Below, in pieces: positions 24,936 to 33,809 of a stretch of DNA of 64,000 nt. Position 1 is the stretch's first letter, and each line of letters starts with the position of its first letter. A program made the translations under genes and the position numbers. The notes beneath the pieces were generated by a model. The model did not search any database. It saw only the letters and a program-made list of their open reading frames with translations, and was not told the DNA's origin. The DNA is taken from the NCBI RefSeq assembly GCF_029960785.1, contig NZ_JASBQE010000070.1, positions 1 through 64,000 on the forward strand. The letters are read 5' to 3'. This DNA comes from Polyangium sp. 15x6 (GTDB lineage: Bacteria; Myxococcota_A; Polyangia; Polyangiales; Polyangiaceae).

Positions 24936-26999
24936 TCAGGGCGTGCGGCTGCGATAAAGGCCGTACGCCCCGAGCGCGAAGGTCGTCTCCCCGTCCGGGA
25001 GCCGCGCGACCATCCGGAGTGGATCACCGCCGGGCGTCTCCCGCCGCGACCACGATTGCCCACCATCCTGCGTCATCACGAGCGAACGCACGCCCTGCAT
25101 TTCGAGCACGACGCTCGCGCGCGTCTCCGTCGCGGCGGCCACTTGCACGACCGAGGCCGGCGAAACCCCGAGCGCATGCGCGACCCAGGTCGTGCCCCCG
25201 TCCTCGGTGCGAAGGAGGAGCGGCTCTCCCGTGCTCGTCACACCGCCGGCCCACCCGACGGAGGTGCCCGGCGCGAAGGCCACCGAGACGAGTTGTTCCT
25301 CGTCGGGCATTCCGCCGCGACGAACCACGAACGTCTCCCCGGCATCGTCGCTCGTCAGAATGAGCCCATTCTCGCCGACCCCGACGAGCCGCCCCGAATC
25401 GAGGAGCCGTAGATCACGAATGTACGTCCCATCCGGGAGCGAGAGCTCGCTGAACGTGGCGCCGCCGTCCTTCGATCGGTAGAGCGGACGAGCATTGACG
25501 GCGCCCCGCGCGGTCGCGACGAACCCGAGCCTGCCCGGACCGAGCACGGCGGCCGCGAGCGGCTGCCCCTGCGCGGGAAAACCGTCGTGGAGGAAGGTCC
25601 GGCCGCCGTCTTCGCTGCGCAGGAAGGTCTGCTGCACGTATTCGCTCGGGAACGCGAGCCAGAGCAGATCCTCGTGCGCCGACAGAGAAGGCGGGCGGGC
25701 CCCGTCGTCCGTGAACGCCGGCAGGTCCGTCCCGTCGTCGAAATGGAACGCGTCGTCCGTGCGATGGAGCCGGAACTTGAACACGGCGGTCGTGTTCTGC
25801 ATCGCGATCACGTATCCACGCGCCTTCGTCGGGAAAAAGACGGCCTTGTTTTCGTTCATGCCGCCGGCCCAGTCGGCGGACATCGCGTTTTGCTCGATCG
25901 GCTCCGAGCTCTTCGCGCCGTCGGTCGAGCGGCGCAGACGGTGCGTGAGCAAGAGCCCGTGGTTCGCGGTCCCGAAGCTCACGCGGTTCGCGCCGCGCCA
26001 CGAGCTCTCGAATTCGGCGCCCCACGTGCCCCGCGTGAAGGTTTGTCCTTCGTCGCGCGAGGTCCAGACCTCGAACGTGGTCGGCATGTCGAGGGTGTTG
26101 CAATGGGTCATCACGTGGAGCGAGCTCGAATTGCCGGCGATCTGCGGACCGCGCGCGCACTCGGGCGCGAGCGATCCGCGCCGCTCGAACGTGTTTCCCC
26201 GCGTGGTCGAGCAATGCAGGGCCAGGCCGCTCATATACGCCTCATCGTCACCCACCACGCAGGCGAGGAGCTCGTGGCGCGAGGCCCAGAGCGAGTCCAC
26301 GGTCCCGGAATTTCCGCCGGCGATCTGCGTGTCCCCGTGGAATGCACGAAGATCCGGCTCCTCGGTCGAACGGATCCGTATCGTCGTCCCGCCGCTCTCG
26401 GTCGCGGCCACGAGATACCCCGGACCGACCGCGACCGCCGTGCGTCCGCCGAGCGGCACGTTCGCGAATGCCGCGTCGCCGGGTTTGCCGTGATAAAGGC
26501 CGCCCTGCGCGGAGCCGCAGACCACGCGGCCGAAAAAAAGCACGCACCGCGATAGCTCCTCGGGCGCCTCGGGCGAAGGCTCGAACGTCCGGCCTTCGTC
26601 GAGAGAAACCCACGCGCGCCGCGCCGCCGTCAGCACGATCGCCTGCTCGTCCGCCCACACGAAGGCGAGATCCTCGCCCGTCCCGACGTCGACGCGCTCG
26701 AAGCTCTCACCGCCGTCGTTACTGTGCAATACGAGCCCGCCATGGCCGACGATCCACGCCTCGTGCCCGTCCACGTCCACGACGTCGCGCATACGCAGCG
26801 CGTTCGCCGGCAAGGGCGCGATCTCCGCCCAGAGAGGCTCTTCGCAGGTATCGCCCCGCCGCGCGAGCCCCGGGGGGCAGAGCGCGCGCTTCGGGGCGAT
26901 CGAGATGCCGTCCTCGTATTCCCGGGTCACCGGGAGGCAGGACGAGAGCGAGACCGTCGAAAGGACGATCCCGATAAACGCGCATTTTCCTGCAAGCAT
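24936..26999 (-). CDS. BNR/Asp-box repeat lipoprotein
   Basis: A 687-residue lipoprotein (signal peptide ending LSS-C) with about nine Asp-box repeats (S/T-x-D-x-G-x-T/S-W/F), such as SNDGGESF, SRDEGQTF, SKDGGATF and TQDGGQSW, spaced 50-80 residues apart. This gives a six- or seven-blade propeller of the sialidase/Ycf48 type. No sialidase catalytic residues are evident, so binding is more likely than catalysis. I chose the ATG at 26997-26999 because GGAG lies 8 bases before it and it begins the signal peptide. It diverges from the coiled-coil gene. Confidence 0.82.
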   Translation of the reverse strand: MLAGKCAFIGIVLSTVSLSSCLPVTREYEDGISIAPKRALCPPGLARRGDTCEEPLWAEIAPLPANALRMRDVVDVDGHEAWIVGHGGLVLHSNDGGESFERVDVGTGEDLAFVWADEQAIVLTAARRAWVSLDEGRTFEPSPEAPEELSRCVLFFGRVVCGSAQGGLYHGKPGDAAFANVPLGGRTAVAVGPGYLVAATESGGTTIRIRSTEEPDLRAFHGDTQIAGGNSGTVDSLWASRHELLACVVGDDEAYMSGLALHCSTTRGNTFERRGSLAPECARGPQIAGNSSSLHVMTHCNTLDMPTTFEVWTSRDEGQTFTRGTWGAEFESSWRGANRVSFGTANHGLLLTHRLRRSTDGAKSSEPIEQNAMSADWAGGMNENKAVFFPTKARGYVIAMQNTTAVFKFRLHRTDDAFHFDDGTDLPAFTDDGARPPSLSAHEDLLWLAFPSEYVQQTFLRSEDGGRTFLHDGFPAQGQPLAAAVLGPGRLGFVATARGAVNARPLYRSKDGGATFSELSLPDGTYIRDLRLLDSGRLVGVGENGLILTSDDAGETFVVRRGGMPDEEQLVSVAFAPGTSVGWAGGVTSTGEPLLLRTEDGGTTWVAHALGVSPASVVQVAAATETRASVVLEMQGVRSLVMTQDGGQSWSRRETPGGDPLRMVARLPDGETTFALGAYGLYRSRTP

Positions 27000-27076
27000 C
27001 GGAGCGTCTCCTGGGCCCGCGGACAGCAAGGTGCATGCCCTTGCCTTGCGCTTCGAGCCCGGCGATGATGCGGGCC

Positions 27077-27658
27077 ATGAAGATCATGCTCAAGCTCGAA
27101 AACCTGAAGACCGGCGAGACGTCTTTCCAGGAGTTTCCGGACGAAGAGGCGACGACGGCGTGGCTCCGCGAGCGCCCGCGCTTCACCGATGTGCTCGGCG
27201 TGGTCTTCGAAGGCCTCTCGCGCGAACAGAACGACCGCCTGAAGGCCGCGCTGCGCCCGCTCGACGCGGAGGAGCAAGCCGCCGAGAAGGCCCTCGCCGA
27301 GGCGCGCGACAAGGCCGCCGAGGCGCAGGCGCTCGCGCGCGAGAAGGAGAACGAGGCGGCGCGCGCGGCGCATCGCGAGGCGCAGAAGAACCTCGATCCG
27401 AACCGCCCGATGGAGGTCCGTTACCGCTACGACACGGGCCTCCAGCTCGCCGATCCGGACGATCCGCGCGGCATCTCGGACGAGGTGCGCGCGGCGTGCA
27501 CGGCGTGGATCGAGGAGCGCAACGAGTGGGTCGCCTCGCGTGGTCAAATCGTGGGCGAGGCCAAGATCACCGTGCTCCCCGGCGCGCTCCCGAAGCCCGG
27601 CGCCGAGCGCGTGCAGCACGGCTCGTTCGTCCCGGTGACCGGCCCCAAAAAAGCCTGA
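27077..27658 (+). CDS. Hypothetical coiled-coil protein
   Basis: A 193-residue protein with no signal peptide or membrane helix. Residues about 65-115 are a strong coiled coil rich in Ala, Glu and Lys (LDAEEQAAEKALAEARDKAA). A compact C-terminal domain includes PMEVRYRYDTGLQLADP and WIEERNEWVASRG. The start is uncertain: ATG 27077 (MKIMLKLENL) opens the folded part, with another ATG nine bases upstream. No ribosome site decides between them. I do not recognise the family. Confidence 0.7.
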   Translation: MKIMLKLENLKTGETSFQEFPDEEATTAWLRERPRFTDVLGVVFEGLSREQNDRLKAALRPLDAEEQAAEKALAEARDKAAEAQALAREKENEAARAAHREAQKNLDPNRPMEVRYRYDTGLQLADPDDPRGISDEVRAACTAWIEERNEWVASRGQIVGEAKITVLPGALPKPGAERVQHGSFVPVTGPKKA

Positions 27659-27697
27659 CCCGGGGCGGTCTGTCCGACTGTAACATTCCAGCGACGG

Positions 27698-28024
27698 CTA
27701 ACGACTCGGGACTCCGTCTTCGGCGCGCACGAGCTCGAGGACGACCCCACCGATCCTGATTCTCGCGCCCGGCGAGATCTCCCGCGACGCTCGCAAGAGC
27801 TCGTCGTTCACGAACGTGCCCGAGGTGCTCGCGACGTCCTCGATCGTGACGCGCCCTTCCTCCACGGTGATCCGCGCGTGCCTTCGCGAGACGGTGTCCG
27901 ACCGGAGGCGGATATCGGCGCCTTCCGTGCGCCCGAAGACCTGGGCGCCCTCGGCGAGCGGGATGACGCCTCCGATCTCCCCGGGCAGTCCTGCGAGCAC
28001 GACGAGCGCGAACGACGTGGCCAT
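27698..28024 (-). CDS. FHA-domain protein
   Basis: A 108-residue protein that is nearly all FHA domain. FHA domains bind phosphothreonine on partner proteins and so usually work with Ser/Thr kinases, of which two are in this window. Key residues are in place: Gly31-Arg32 (FGRTEGAD), Ser46 and His49 (SDTVSRRHARI), and Asn73 (SGTFVNDE). It diverges from the TetR gene with about 100 bases between them. Confidence 0.9.
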   Translation of the reverse strand: MATSFALVVLAGLPGEIGGVIPLAEGAQVFGRTEGADIRLRSDTVSRRHARITVEEGRVTIEDVASTSGTFVNDELLRASREISPGARIRIGGVVLELVRAEDGVPSR

Positions 28025-28071
28025 GCGCCGAGGTTACCACGAAGACAACGGATCATCGGTCCCGTCCACGC

Positions 28072-28100
28072 TTGACGGCGGATCGACGGTCGCCTACGAC
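28072..28100 (+). promoter_or_regulatory. Candidate sigma-70-like promoter of the TetR gene
   Basis: TTGACG at 28072-28077 matches five of six bases of the -35 consensus. It is separated by 17 bases from TACGAC at 28095-28100, a weak -10. The start codon follows 28 bases later. The palindrome at 28087-28102 overlaps the -10. Confidence 0.4.
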
Positions 28101-28102
28101 CG
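28087..28102. promoter_or_regulatory. Operator-like palindrome over the TetR promoter
   Basis: CGGTCG-CCTA-CGACCG is a perfect 6-4-6 inverted repeat lying across the candidate -10 box and 25 bases before the TetR start codon. TetR regulators commonly bind such palindromes and repress their own promoter and a divergent neighbour, here the FHA gene. Confidence 0.4.
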
Positions 28103-28127
28103 CGGGTCCGTTTACGTTGTTGTCGAC

Positions 28128-28808
28128 ATGCGCAGCACGAGCAAGCCCCAGGCGCGCGAAGGATGGCAAAGGGCGCACAGCGCCGAGCAAAAGGAGCAGC
28201 GGCGCGTGGCGATCCTCGGGGCCGCCGCGGATCTCTTCCGGGAGCGATCGCTCGACGACATCTCGATCGGCGAGGTCGCCGAGCGCGCCGGGCTCGCGAA
28301 GGGCAGCGTCTATCGATATTTCGCCACGAAGGAAGAAGTCTTCCAGGCGCTCTTCCTCCAGGGGCTCGGCGCATGGTTCGACGAGATCATGCCCGCGCTC
28401 CGGGGCCTCTCTCGTGATACCTCGCCGCACGACGTGGCCGCGCTCGTCGTGCGCACGCTCGCGCCGCGGGAGCCCATGCTGAGGCTCCTCGCGATCAACT
28501 CTTGCGACATCGAGAAAAACCTCTCCCTCGAGGCGGCGCGTGCCTCCCAGCGGTGGATGCTCGAGCATATCGTCGTCGCGGGGGCGGCGTTCGAGGCGGC
28601 GCTCCCGGCCTTGCCCGAGGGCGGCGGCGTGCGGGCGATCCTGCGGCTCGGCGCGCTCGTCTCGGGCCTCTGGCCGATGGGGCACCCGGTCGGCGCCATG
28701 AAAAAGGTGCTCGCCGCGCCGAAAATGGTCCCGCTGCGCGTCGATTTCTACGGTGAGCTCGAAGCCTCGTTCGCCGCCCTCCTCGCCGGCATGTGCCGCG
28801 CGCCGTGA
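28128..28808 (+). CDS. TetR/AcrR-family transcriptional regulator
   Basis: A 226-residue one-component repressor. The N-terminal helix-turn-helix (residues about 25-72) has the family pattern: ILGAAADLFRERSLDDISIG, AERAGLAKGSVYRYF and TKEEVF. The C-terminal helical domain, which would bind a ligand, has no recognisable specificity. The start is ATG 28128; the longer ORF runs back through the promoter region. It lies in a divergent arrangement with the FHA gene and upstream of a histidine kinase, and the palindrome at 28087 suggests autoregulation. Confidence 0.92.
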   Translation: MRSTSKPQAREGWQRAHSAEQKEQRRVAILGAAADLFRERSLDDISIGEVAERAGLAKGSVYRYFATKEEVFQALFLQGLGAWFDEIMPALRGLSRDTSPHDVAALVVRTLAPREPMLRLLAINSCDIEKNLSLEAARASQRWMLEHIVVAGAAFEAALPALPEGGGVRAILRLGALVSGLWPMGHPVGAMKKVLAAPKMVPLRVDFYGELEASFAALLAGMCRAP

Positions 28809-28868
28809 GCCTCGAACGGTGAGGACACACCGGCAAACGCCGGGCAGCGCTCTCGTGACGATGAAAGC

Positions 28869-31151
28869 GTGACGCGACGCCCGCGCCGTCCTTCCTGGAG
28901 CACTGTATTCATCAGGCGACGCCGGATTCGAGAATCAGGTACCGGCCGGCTCGAAGGGAAATCCGTCGTCTGGCAACATCTGTCGTTGCCTTCACCCAGG
29001 AATTCGCGCGGTCGCGGCAAACGCTGGAATCCGGGGGCTGACGCAGCCCTCGCGCCCTTCGTGTTTGCTTTGCACGCGTGCCGGAGGTCGAAGGAGGTCG
29101 CCGCCGCGGTCGCCGCGGAAGGCGCGCGGGCGCTCGGCGCCACGTCCGGCCTGCTCGCCGTCCTCGTGGCCGACGAGCTTTCCGTCCCCGGCACGAACGA
29201 TCCGGCCCCGCGCGGGCTCGCCGCCGCGCTCTCCGCGCCGGGGCCCACGCAGATGCGGATCGCGGGGCGCGAAGGGTGGGCCGTCCGGCTTGCCGTCGGC
29301 GACAGAGTGCTCGGCGTCGTCGCTTTCCAGGGTCTGCGGCGGGACGCCGCCATCAAAGCGTGTTTGTCCCGGCTGGCCATGCATTGCGCCCCGGCGCTCG
29401 CGCGGGTCCTCGCCGAGGAGGCGGAGCTCTCGGCGCTGCGGCTCAGCCGGGAGCTGCTCCGCGCGGTCACGGAAGGGACGAACGATTGCGTCTTCGTGAA
29501 GGATCTGAACCTCCGGTACGTGATGATCAACTCGGCGGGGGCGCGGGTCTTCGGCCTCGTGCCCGAGGACGTCGTCGGCAAGGACGACAATGCGCTTTTC
29601 GCACAGGACGACGCCGCGGAGATCGCCCGGCGCGATCGGGAGATCATGCGCACGCGGCGCACGACGACCTATGAATGCACGTCGACCACCAGCAGCGGCG
29701 CGACGCGGTACTGGCAATCGACGAAGGGGCCCTGGTACGACGAGGAGGGCCGGGTCATCGGCCTCGTGGGGATCTCGCGGGACGTCACGGCGCGGCGGAG
29801 AGCGGAGGAGGCGCAGCGGCTCCTCGCCGAGGTGAGCGGCATTCTCGGCTCGTCGCTGGAGTACGAGAGCACGTTCGCTTCCATGGCGCGGCTGCTCGTG
29901 CCGTCGTTCGCCGACGGGTGCACGATGCACGTGGAGGAGTCTGGCAATCGATATTGCCTCGCGGCGCTCGGGCGCGGGGCCGCGTTCGCCGAGGACTTGC
30001 TCGATCTCGTCCCGTCGGGGCGCGCGTTCGGCTTCGGCGATCTCGATCCCGCCACGCGCCGCGAGCTCGAAGGGCGCGGCGTTCATTCGCTCCTCGTCGT
30101 GCCTCTCGTGATCCAGGGGTATGCGCTCGGCCACCTGACGCTCCTCGGCGGCGCGCCCGGGCGATTCGTGGCGGACGCGGAGCGCGCCCTCGCCGAGGAG
30201 ATCGCGCGGCGGGCGAGCATGGCGATCGACCGCGCCAGGCTTTATCGGGCGGTGCAGGAGGCGAGCCGGCTGAAGGACGAGTTTTTGGCCGTCATCTCGC
30301 ACGAGCTCCGCACGCCGCTCACGGCGATCCTCGGCTGGACCGGCATTTTGCGGCGGGACTCGGTGCCGGAGGCGAGCCGCGGCAAGGCCCTCGAGACCAT
30401 CGAGCGGAATGCGCAGACGCAGGCGCGGCTCATCGAGGACCTGATGGACACGACGTGCATGATCGCGGGCACGCTGCAGCTCGATTTCATGGATCTCGAC
30501 CTCGTGCAGCCGCTCACGCAGGCCGTGCGGGCGATGCGCCCGGTCGCGGAGGCGAAGGGAATCCGCCTCGATGTCGTGTTCGAGACGAAGAGCCCGCTCC
30601 CCGTCCTCGGCGACGATGTCCGGCTTCGGCAGATCATCGAGAACCTGCTCGGCAATGCGCTCAAATTCACGCCGCCGGGGGGATCGGTGGAGATTGGCTG
30701 CCGCCGCGGCGACAAGGTGATCCTCTGGGTGAAGGACGACGGCGTGGGCATTTCGCCGACCACCTTGCCGCACGTCTTCGAACGGTTCCGGCAAGGCGAC
30801 AGCTCATCGACCCGCAGCCATGGCGGGCTCGGCCTCGGCCTCTCGATCGTGCGTTATCTCGTGGAGGCGCACGGCGGCGTCGTCGTCGCGGAGAGCCCGG
30901 GGAAGGGGCTCGGCGCGACGTTCACGGTCGAGCTGCCCTTGCGCGTCGAAAAGGCCCCGGAGGTCACCGTCGTGGAGGCGTCGTCCGTGCCGCGGCTCGA
31001 CGACGTGCAATTGCTGATCATGGGTAATGCACCCGATTCACGCGACCTCGTCACGGGCATCTTCAAGAGCGTCCACCCCGAGGTGACCGGGGTTCACAAG
31101 GTCGTGGCCCCGAAGCATCCTCGGTCCCGGCAGGACACGGGTCGCTCCTGA
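28869..31151 (+). CDS. GAF-PAS-GAF sensor histidine kinase with a truncated receiver remnant
   Basis: Cytoplasmic sensor kinase. With the longest frame (760 residues): GAF about 65-185, PAS about 195-310, GAF about 328-455, HisKA with His478 in ISHELRTPL, and HATPase with N-box ENLLGNALKF, DDGVGIS and GLGLGLSI. Residues 710-760 look like the start of a receiver (LDDVQLLIMGNAPDSRDLV), but the acidic pocket reads MGN in place of DDE and the sequence ends before the phosphorylated Asp. The first 60 residues have unbiased codons and are probably not translated; GTG 29061 is a plausible start. It is convergent with the hydrolase gene, four bases away. Confidence 0.88.
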   Translation: MTRRPRRPSWSTVFIRRRRIRESGTGRLEGKSVVWQHLSLPSPRNSRGRGKRWNPGADAALAPFVFALHACRRSKEVAAAVAAEGARALGATSGLLAVLVADELSVPGTNDPAPRGLAAALSAPGPTQMRIAGREGWAVRLAVGDRVLGVVAFQGLRRDAAIKACLSRLAMHCAPALARVLAEEAELSALRLSRELLRAVTEGTNDCVFVKDLNLRYVMINSAGARVFGLVPEDVVGKDDNALFAQDDAAEIARRDREIMRTRRTTTYECTSTTSSGATRYWQSTKGPWYDEEGRVIGLVGISRDVTARRRAEEAQRLLAEVSGILGSSLEYESTFASMARLLVPSFADGCTMHVEESGNRYCLAALGRGAAFAEDLLDLVPSGRAFGFGDLDPATRRELEGRGVHSLLVVPLVIQGYALGHLTLLGGAPGRFVADAERALAEEIARRASMAIDRARLYRAVQEASRLKDEFLAVISHELRTPLTAILGWTGILRRDSVPEASRGKALETIERNAQTQARLIEDLMDTTCMIAGTLQLDFMDLDLVQPLTQAVRAMRPVAEAKGIRLDVVFETKSPLPVLGDDVRLRQIIENLLGNALKFTPPGGSVEIGCRRGDKVILWVKDDGVGISPTTLPHVFERFRQGDSSSTRSHGGLGLGLSIVRYLVEAHGGVVVAESPGKGLGATFTVELPLRVEKAPEVTVVEASSVPRLDDVQLLIMGNAPDSRDLVTGIFKSVHPEVTGVHKVVAPKHPRSRQDTGRS

Positions 31152-31155
31152 GCGG

Positions 31156-31911
31156 CTATTGCGTCGCCAAAAAGCTCCGCGCCACGCGGACGAACGTCTC
31201 TCCCGCCTCGAATGCAGCGCCGTGACCGCCGCCTGGAATGACCCAGAGCCTCGCGTCGGGGATCGCTCGGTACATTTCGAGGGCGAGCTCGACGGGATAA
31301 AGATGGTCGCGGTCGCCGTAGACGATAAGCGTCCGCGCCGTGATCGTCGCGAGGTACGGCGGCGTGAAATTCATGTCATCGTAACGTTCGGCGAATGCGC
31401 GGCACTGGTTCCAGAGCGCCAAGATTTGCTCGTCGCCGCGCACGTGCCGCTCGCGCATCTCGCGCCATTCTTCCTCGGATCTACTTTCCACGGTGAACTG
31501 TCGCATGGCGGCGCGCGCCTGCTCCGGAAAGTACGGCGTCGCCGCGGCGATCACCATGGCCTCGACGCGGCTCGGCTGCTGCGTCGCCATGTGCAAAAGC
31601 ACGTTGCCGCCGCCGCTGAAGCCGATCGCGCGGAATCGATCGATGCCGAGCTCGTCGAGGAGCGAGTACATGTCGCGGGCGACCTCCCGGAACACGAACG
31701 TGCCGCGGGGGTTGCCCGAAAGGCCGTGGCCGGGCAGATCGGGGACGATGGCGCGGAACCCCTCGTGGAGGGTTTCGCCGCCGAGATGACGAAAATCGCG
31801 GCCGCAGCCGAAGAAGCCGTGCAGGAGGACGAGCGGCTCGCCCTCGCCGTGGATGTCCACATGCATCTCGATGTCGCCGCGGAGGTGTGTTTTGCGGATG
31901 GGTACGCTCAT
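31156..31911 (-). CDS. Alpha/beta-fold hydrolase
   Basis: A 251-residue soluble hydrolase. Oxyanion region LLHGFFGCGRDF, nucleophile Ser99 in GFSGGG, acid Asp in YGDRDHLYP (about 206) and His in GGGHGAAFE (about 231) form the triad. A cap of helices lies at about 120-180. The substrate cannot be told from sequence. The ATG at 31909-31911 was chosen because GGAGAGG lies 9 bases upstream. The 130 bases before it are unusually AT-rich for this genome and probably contain its promoter. Confidence 0.9.
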   Translation of the reverse strand: MSVPIRKTHLRGDIEMHVDIHGEGEPLVLLHGFFGCGRDFRHLGGETLHEGFRAIVPDLPGHGLSGNPRGTFVFREVARDMYSLLDELGIDRFRAIGFSGGGNVLLHMATQQPSRVEAMVIAAATPYFPEQARAAMRQFTVESRSEEEWREMRERHVRGDEQILALWNQCRAFAERYDDMNFTPPYLATITARTLIVYGDRDHLYPVELALEMYRAIPDARLWVIPGGGHGAAFEAGETFVRVARSFLATQ

Positions 31912-32044
31912 GCTCGAAGACCTCTCCTTCCGGCGACGTGCATAGAGCATGCCGAAAACGCTTGCTAGCTGCCGATTTTTCGTATAAAAGCGTCGTCGGT
32001 CGGACGGAACATCGCGATCGATGTCGGCTGCCGCGTAATCGGGG

Positions 32045-32464
32045 TCACTCGCTCGTTCCGTCGCCCTTCATGTAAACCTGCCAGGCGGCGACGTCGTACA
32101 GGCCGAGGTCCGCGATGGCATCGGCGTATATGCGGGTGAGGTCGTCGAACGAGGCCTTCTCCTCGTCCTCGAGGTCGTGCCGGAACTGCATGCCGACCCA
32201 ATCGACCCATTCGACCGGGATGGGCGCGAATTCGCGGAAGTAGGCCGTCTTCTCCTCGGCCGAGCGTCCTTCGGCCCATTGCCACCACGCCATCAGGTAG
32301 CTCTCGCCGGAGCCCATGCGCCAGTGAATGGAGTACCGCGGGACCTCCGGATACCGGAGCCACGGCGGCCGCGGCGACGTGCGCCCCTGCTCGCGGAGCT
32401 CCCGCTGCAGCAATTCCTCGAGGAACGCCTCCTCATCGAGCGGCTCGTCGTCTTTCTCCGCCAC
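32045..32464 (-). CDS. Hypothetical acidic protein
   Basis: A 139-residue soluble protein starting at GTG, with GGAGG five to nine bases before it. It is rich in Glu, Asp and Trp: RYSIHWRMGSGESYLMAWWQ, then WVDWVGMQFRHDLEDEE. It has no signal peptide, membrane helix or catalytic motif I recognise. The size, acidity and Trp content would suit a small binding or immunity-like protein, but nothing nearby supports that. It shares its direction with the hydrolase gene. Confidence 0.65.
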   Translation of the reverse strand: MAEKDDEPLDEEAFLEELLQRELREQGRTSPRPPWLRYPEVPRYSIHWRMGSGESYLMAWWQWAEGRSAEEKTAYFREFAPIPVEWVDWVGMQFRHDLEDEEKASFDDLTRIYADAIADLGLYDVAAWQVYMKGDGTSE

Positions 32465-32708
32465 CGAAGTCCTCCGCAGCAGGCCATTCCAGGGGGCCTC
32501 CGCGCCGGGCAGTGTCCGTGACCTCTCGCGGCCGTGTCAAGTCGCTCGACATGGAACTCCGGCTTTCTGGAAAAATACGCGGGCGTTCTGTCCAAGCAGG
32601 CGGCCGCGCACGGGTTTCTCAGCACCTCTGCGTGGTCCTTCCTTTGCAATCCCTGGAGCGGCTGCCGTCGTGGGCAGCCGGAAAAAGTCCAGGATGGAGG
32701 GAATGCCC

Positions 32709-33377
32709 ATGCGTTCATTCACGGTCGCGCGTGCCGCGGTGCTGCCTCTCTTCGGCCTCCTCGTCGCCGCTTGCTCGCTCGGGAGCGGAGACGACGACGA
32801 CCTCGCACTCGGGCAGGAGAACGTGTCGGGCGCCGAGAAGGGCGGGGATACCCAGGTGCCCTCGAAAGACGAGGGGAAGGGAAAGGGGATCTCCCTCGAG
32901 GGCGACGTCGAGTTCGTGCCGGTCGAGGGCAACGGCCACGCGACGGATGAGGCGTCAATCGAAGGCAAGGAGATCGAAGGCAAGGAGATCGAAGGCAAAG
33001 GTATCGAAGGCAAAGAGCTCAAACAGCCGCTGCCCGACGGCCTCGGCAAGGGCGGGGTGACGAAAGAGAACACGTCGATCGGCAAGGAGAGCTCGCAATC
33101 AGGAAACGCCGTCGAAAAGGAGTGGGATCTCGGCTCGAAGGGCAAGCTTCCCCCGAAGGGTGAGCTCGGCTCGAGCGGCGATCTCCCCTCGAAGGGCGTT
33201 CGCGTGGTGAACAGCGCTTGCCCGAAGGCGCGGGTGGGCGAGGTCGTCGGGGCTTGCGTGCAGGCGCTCACGTACGCGAAGAACCCGGAGACGGGCGAGT
33301 GCTGCGTCTATCCCACCCCGTGCGACGTTCCGAAGACGTGGGATGCGTCGTTCTCGGCGGAGGCCGTTTGCCGGTAA
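32709..33377 (+). CDS. Low-complexity lipoprotein with IEGKE repeats
   Basis: A 222-residue lipoprotein (LVAA-C22) dominated by Gly, Lys, Glu and Ser. Residues about 84-103 are four perfect-to-near-perfect IEGKE pentapeptides. Only the last 45 residues look folded, with five cysteines (NSACPKA, GACVQAL, GECCVYPTPC) and a final VCR. A surface-exposed charged stalk carrying a small disulfide-knotted head is a reasonable reading. The ATG at 32709 is preferred over 32703 because GGAGG then has normal spacing. The function is unknown. Confidence 0.72.
   Translation: MRSFTVARAAVLPLFGLLVAACSLGSGDDDDLALGQENVSGAEKGGDTQVPSKDEGKGKGISLEGDVEFVPVEGNGHATDEASIEGKEIEGKEIEGKGIEGKELKQPLPDGLGKGGVTKENTSIGKESSQSGNAVEKEWDLGSKGKLPPKGELGSSGDLPSKGVRVVNSACPKARVGEVVGACVQALTYAKNPETGECCVYPTPCDVPKTWDASFSAEAVCR
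32958..33017 (+). repeat. Four tandem 15-bp repeats coding IEGKE
   Basis: Units start at 32958, 32973, 32988 and 33003 with sequence close to ATCGAAGGCAAGGAG. They stay in frame and are almost identical at the DNA level, which suggests recent slippage expansion. Copy number may vary between strains. Confidence 0.85.
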
Positions 33378-33434
33378 CGCCGCCACGACATCGTGATTGA
33401 CGAGCGCCGGGCCTCTCGGCTTAGATGCGCGGCC

Positions 33435-33803
33435 ATGGAGCCGAGAATCGTGGACGAGGGGGGCGTGACGGTCGTGGAAGGCCAGCCGGACCAGGCGTTC
33501 CTGACGAGCGCGCGGGACGTCGATCGTGTGATCGAGGCCTGCTTCGGGAGCACGGCAGGATGCGTCCTCCTTTACGCGGCGAACCTGCCGGCGGCCTTCT
33601 TCGACCTGAGCTCGCGCGTGGCCGGCGACATCCTGCAAAAATTGAGAAACTATCGGATCCGGCTCGCCGTGGTATGCCCGCCGGGGAGCGTCAGCTATAG
33701 CAGCCGCTTCGGCGAGGTGGTCGCCGAGGAGAACCGCGGGGAGCACTTCGGGGTGTTCGAGACCCGCGAAGCCGCCGTGGAATGGATCCACGCGTTCGCC
33801 TGA
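33435..33803 (+). CDS. DUF4180-family protein
   Basis: A 122-residue soluble protein matching the DUF4180 pattern: LLYAANLPAAFFDLSSRVAG, ILQKLRNYRIRLAVV and ENRGEHFGVFETREAAVEW. The fold is predicted alpha/beta and the biochemical role is unknown. ATG 33435 is used. A TTGACG at 33397-33402 could be a -35 box, but the matching -10 is poor. It is convergent with the alpha-2-macroglobulin gene, six bases apart. Confidence 0.82.
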   Translation: MEPRIVDEGGVTVVEGQPDQAFLTSARDVDRVIEACFGSTAGCVLLYAANLPAAFFDLSSRVAGDILQKLRNYRIRLAVVCPPGSVSYSSRFGEVVAEENRGEHFGVFETREAAVEWIHAFA

Positions 33804-33809
33804 GGACGC

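Noticed and set aside
28830-28843. Terminator after the TetR gene (CCGGC-AAAC-GCCGG hairpin)
   Set aside because: The stem is only five base pairs and no T-run follows.
33397-33425. A sigma-70 promoter before the DUF4180 gene
   Set aside because: TTGACG is a fair -35 but the spaced -10 (CTTAGA) is poor, so I did not list it as a feature.
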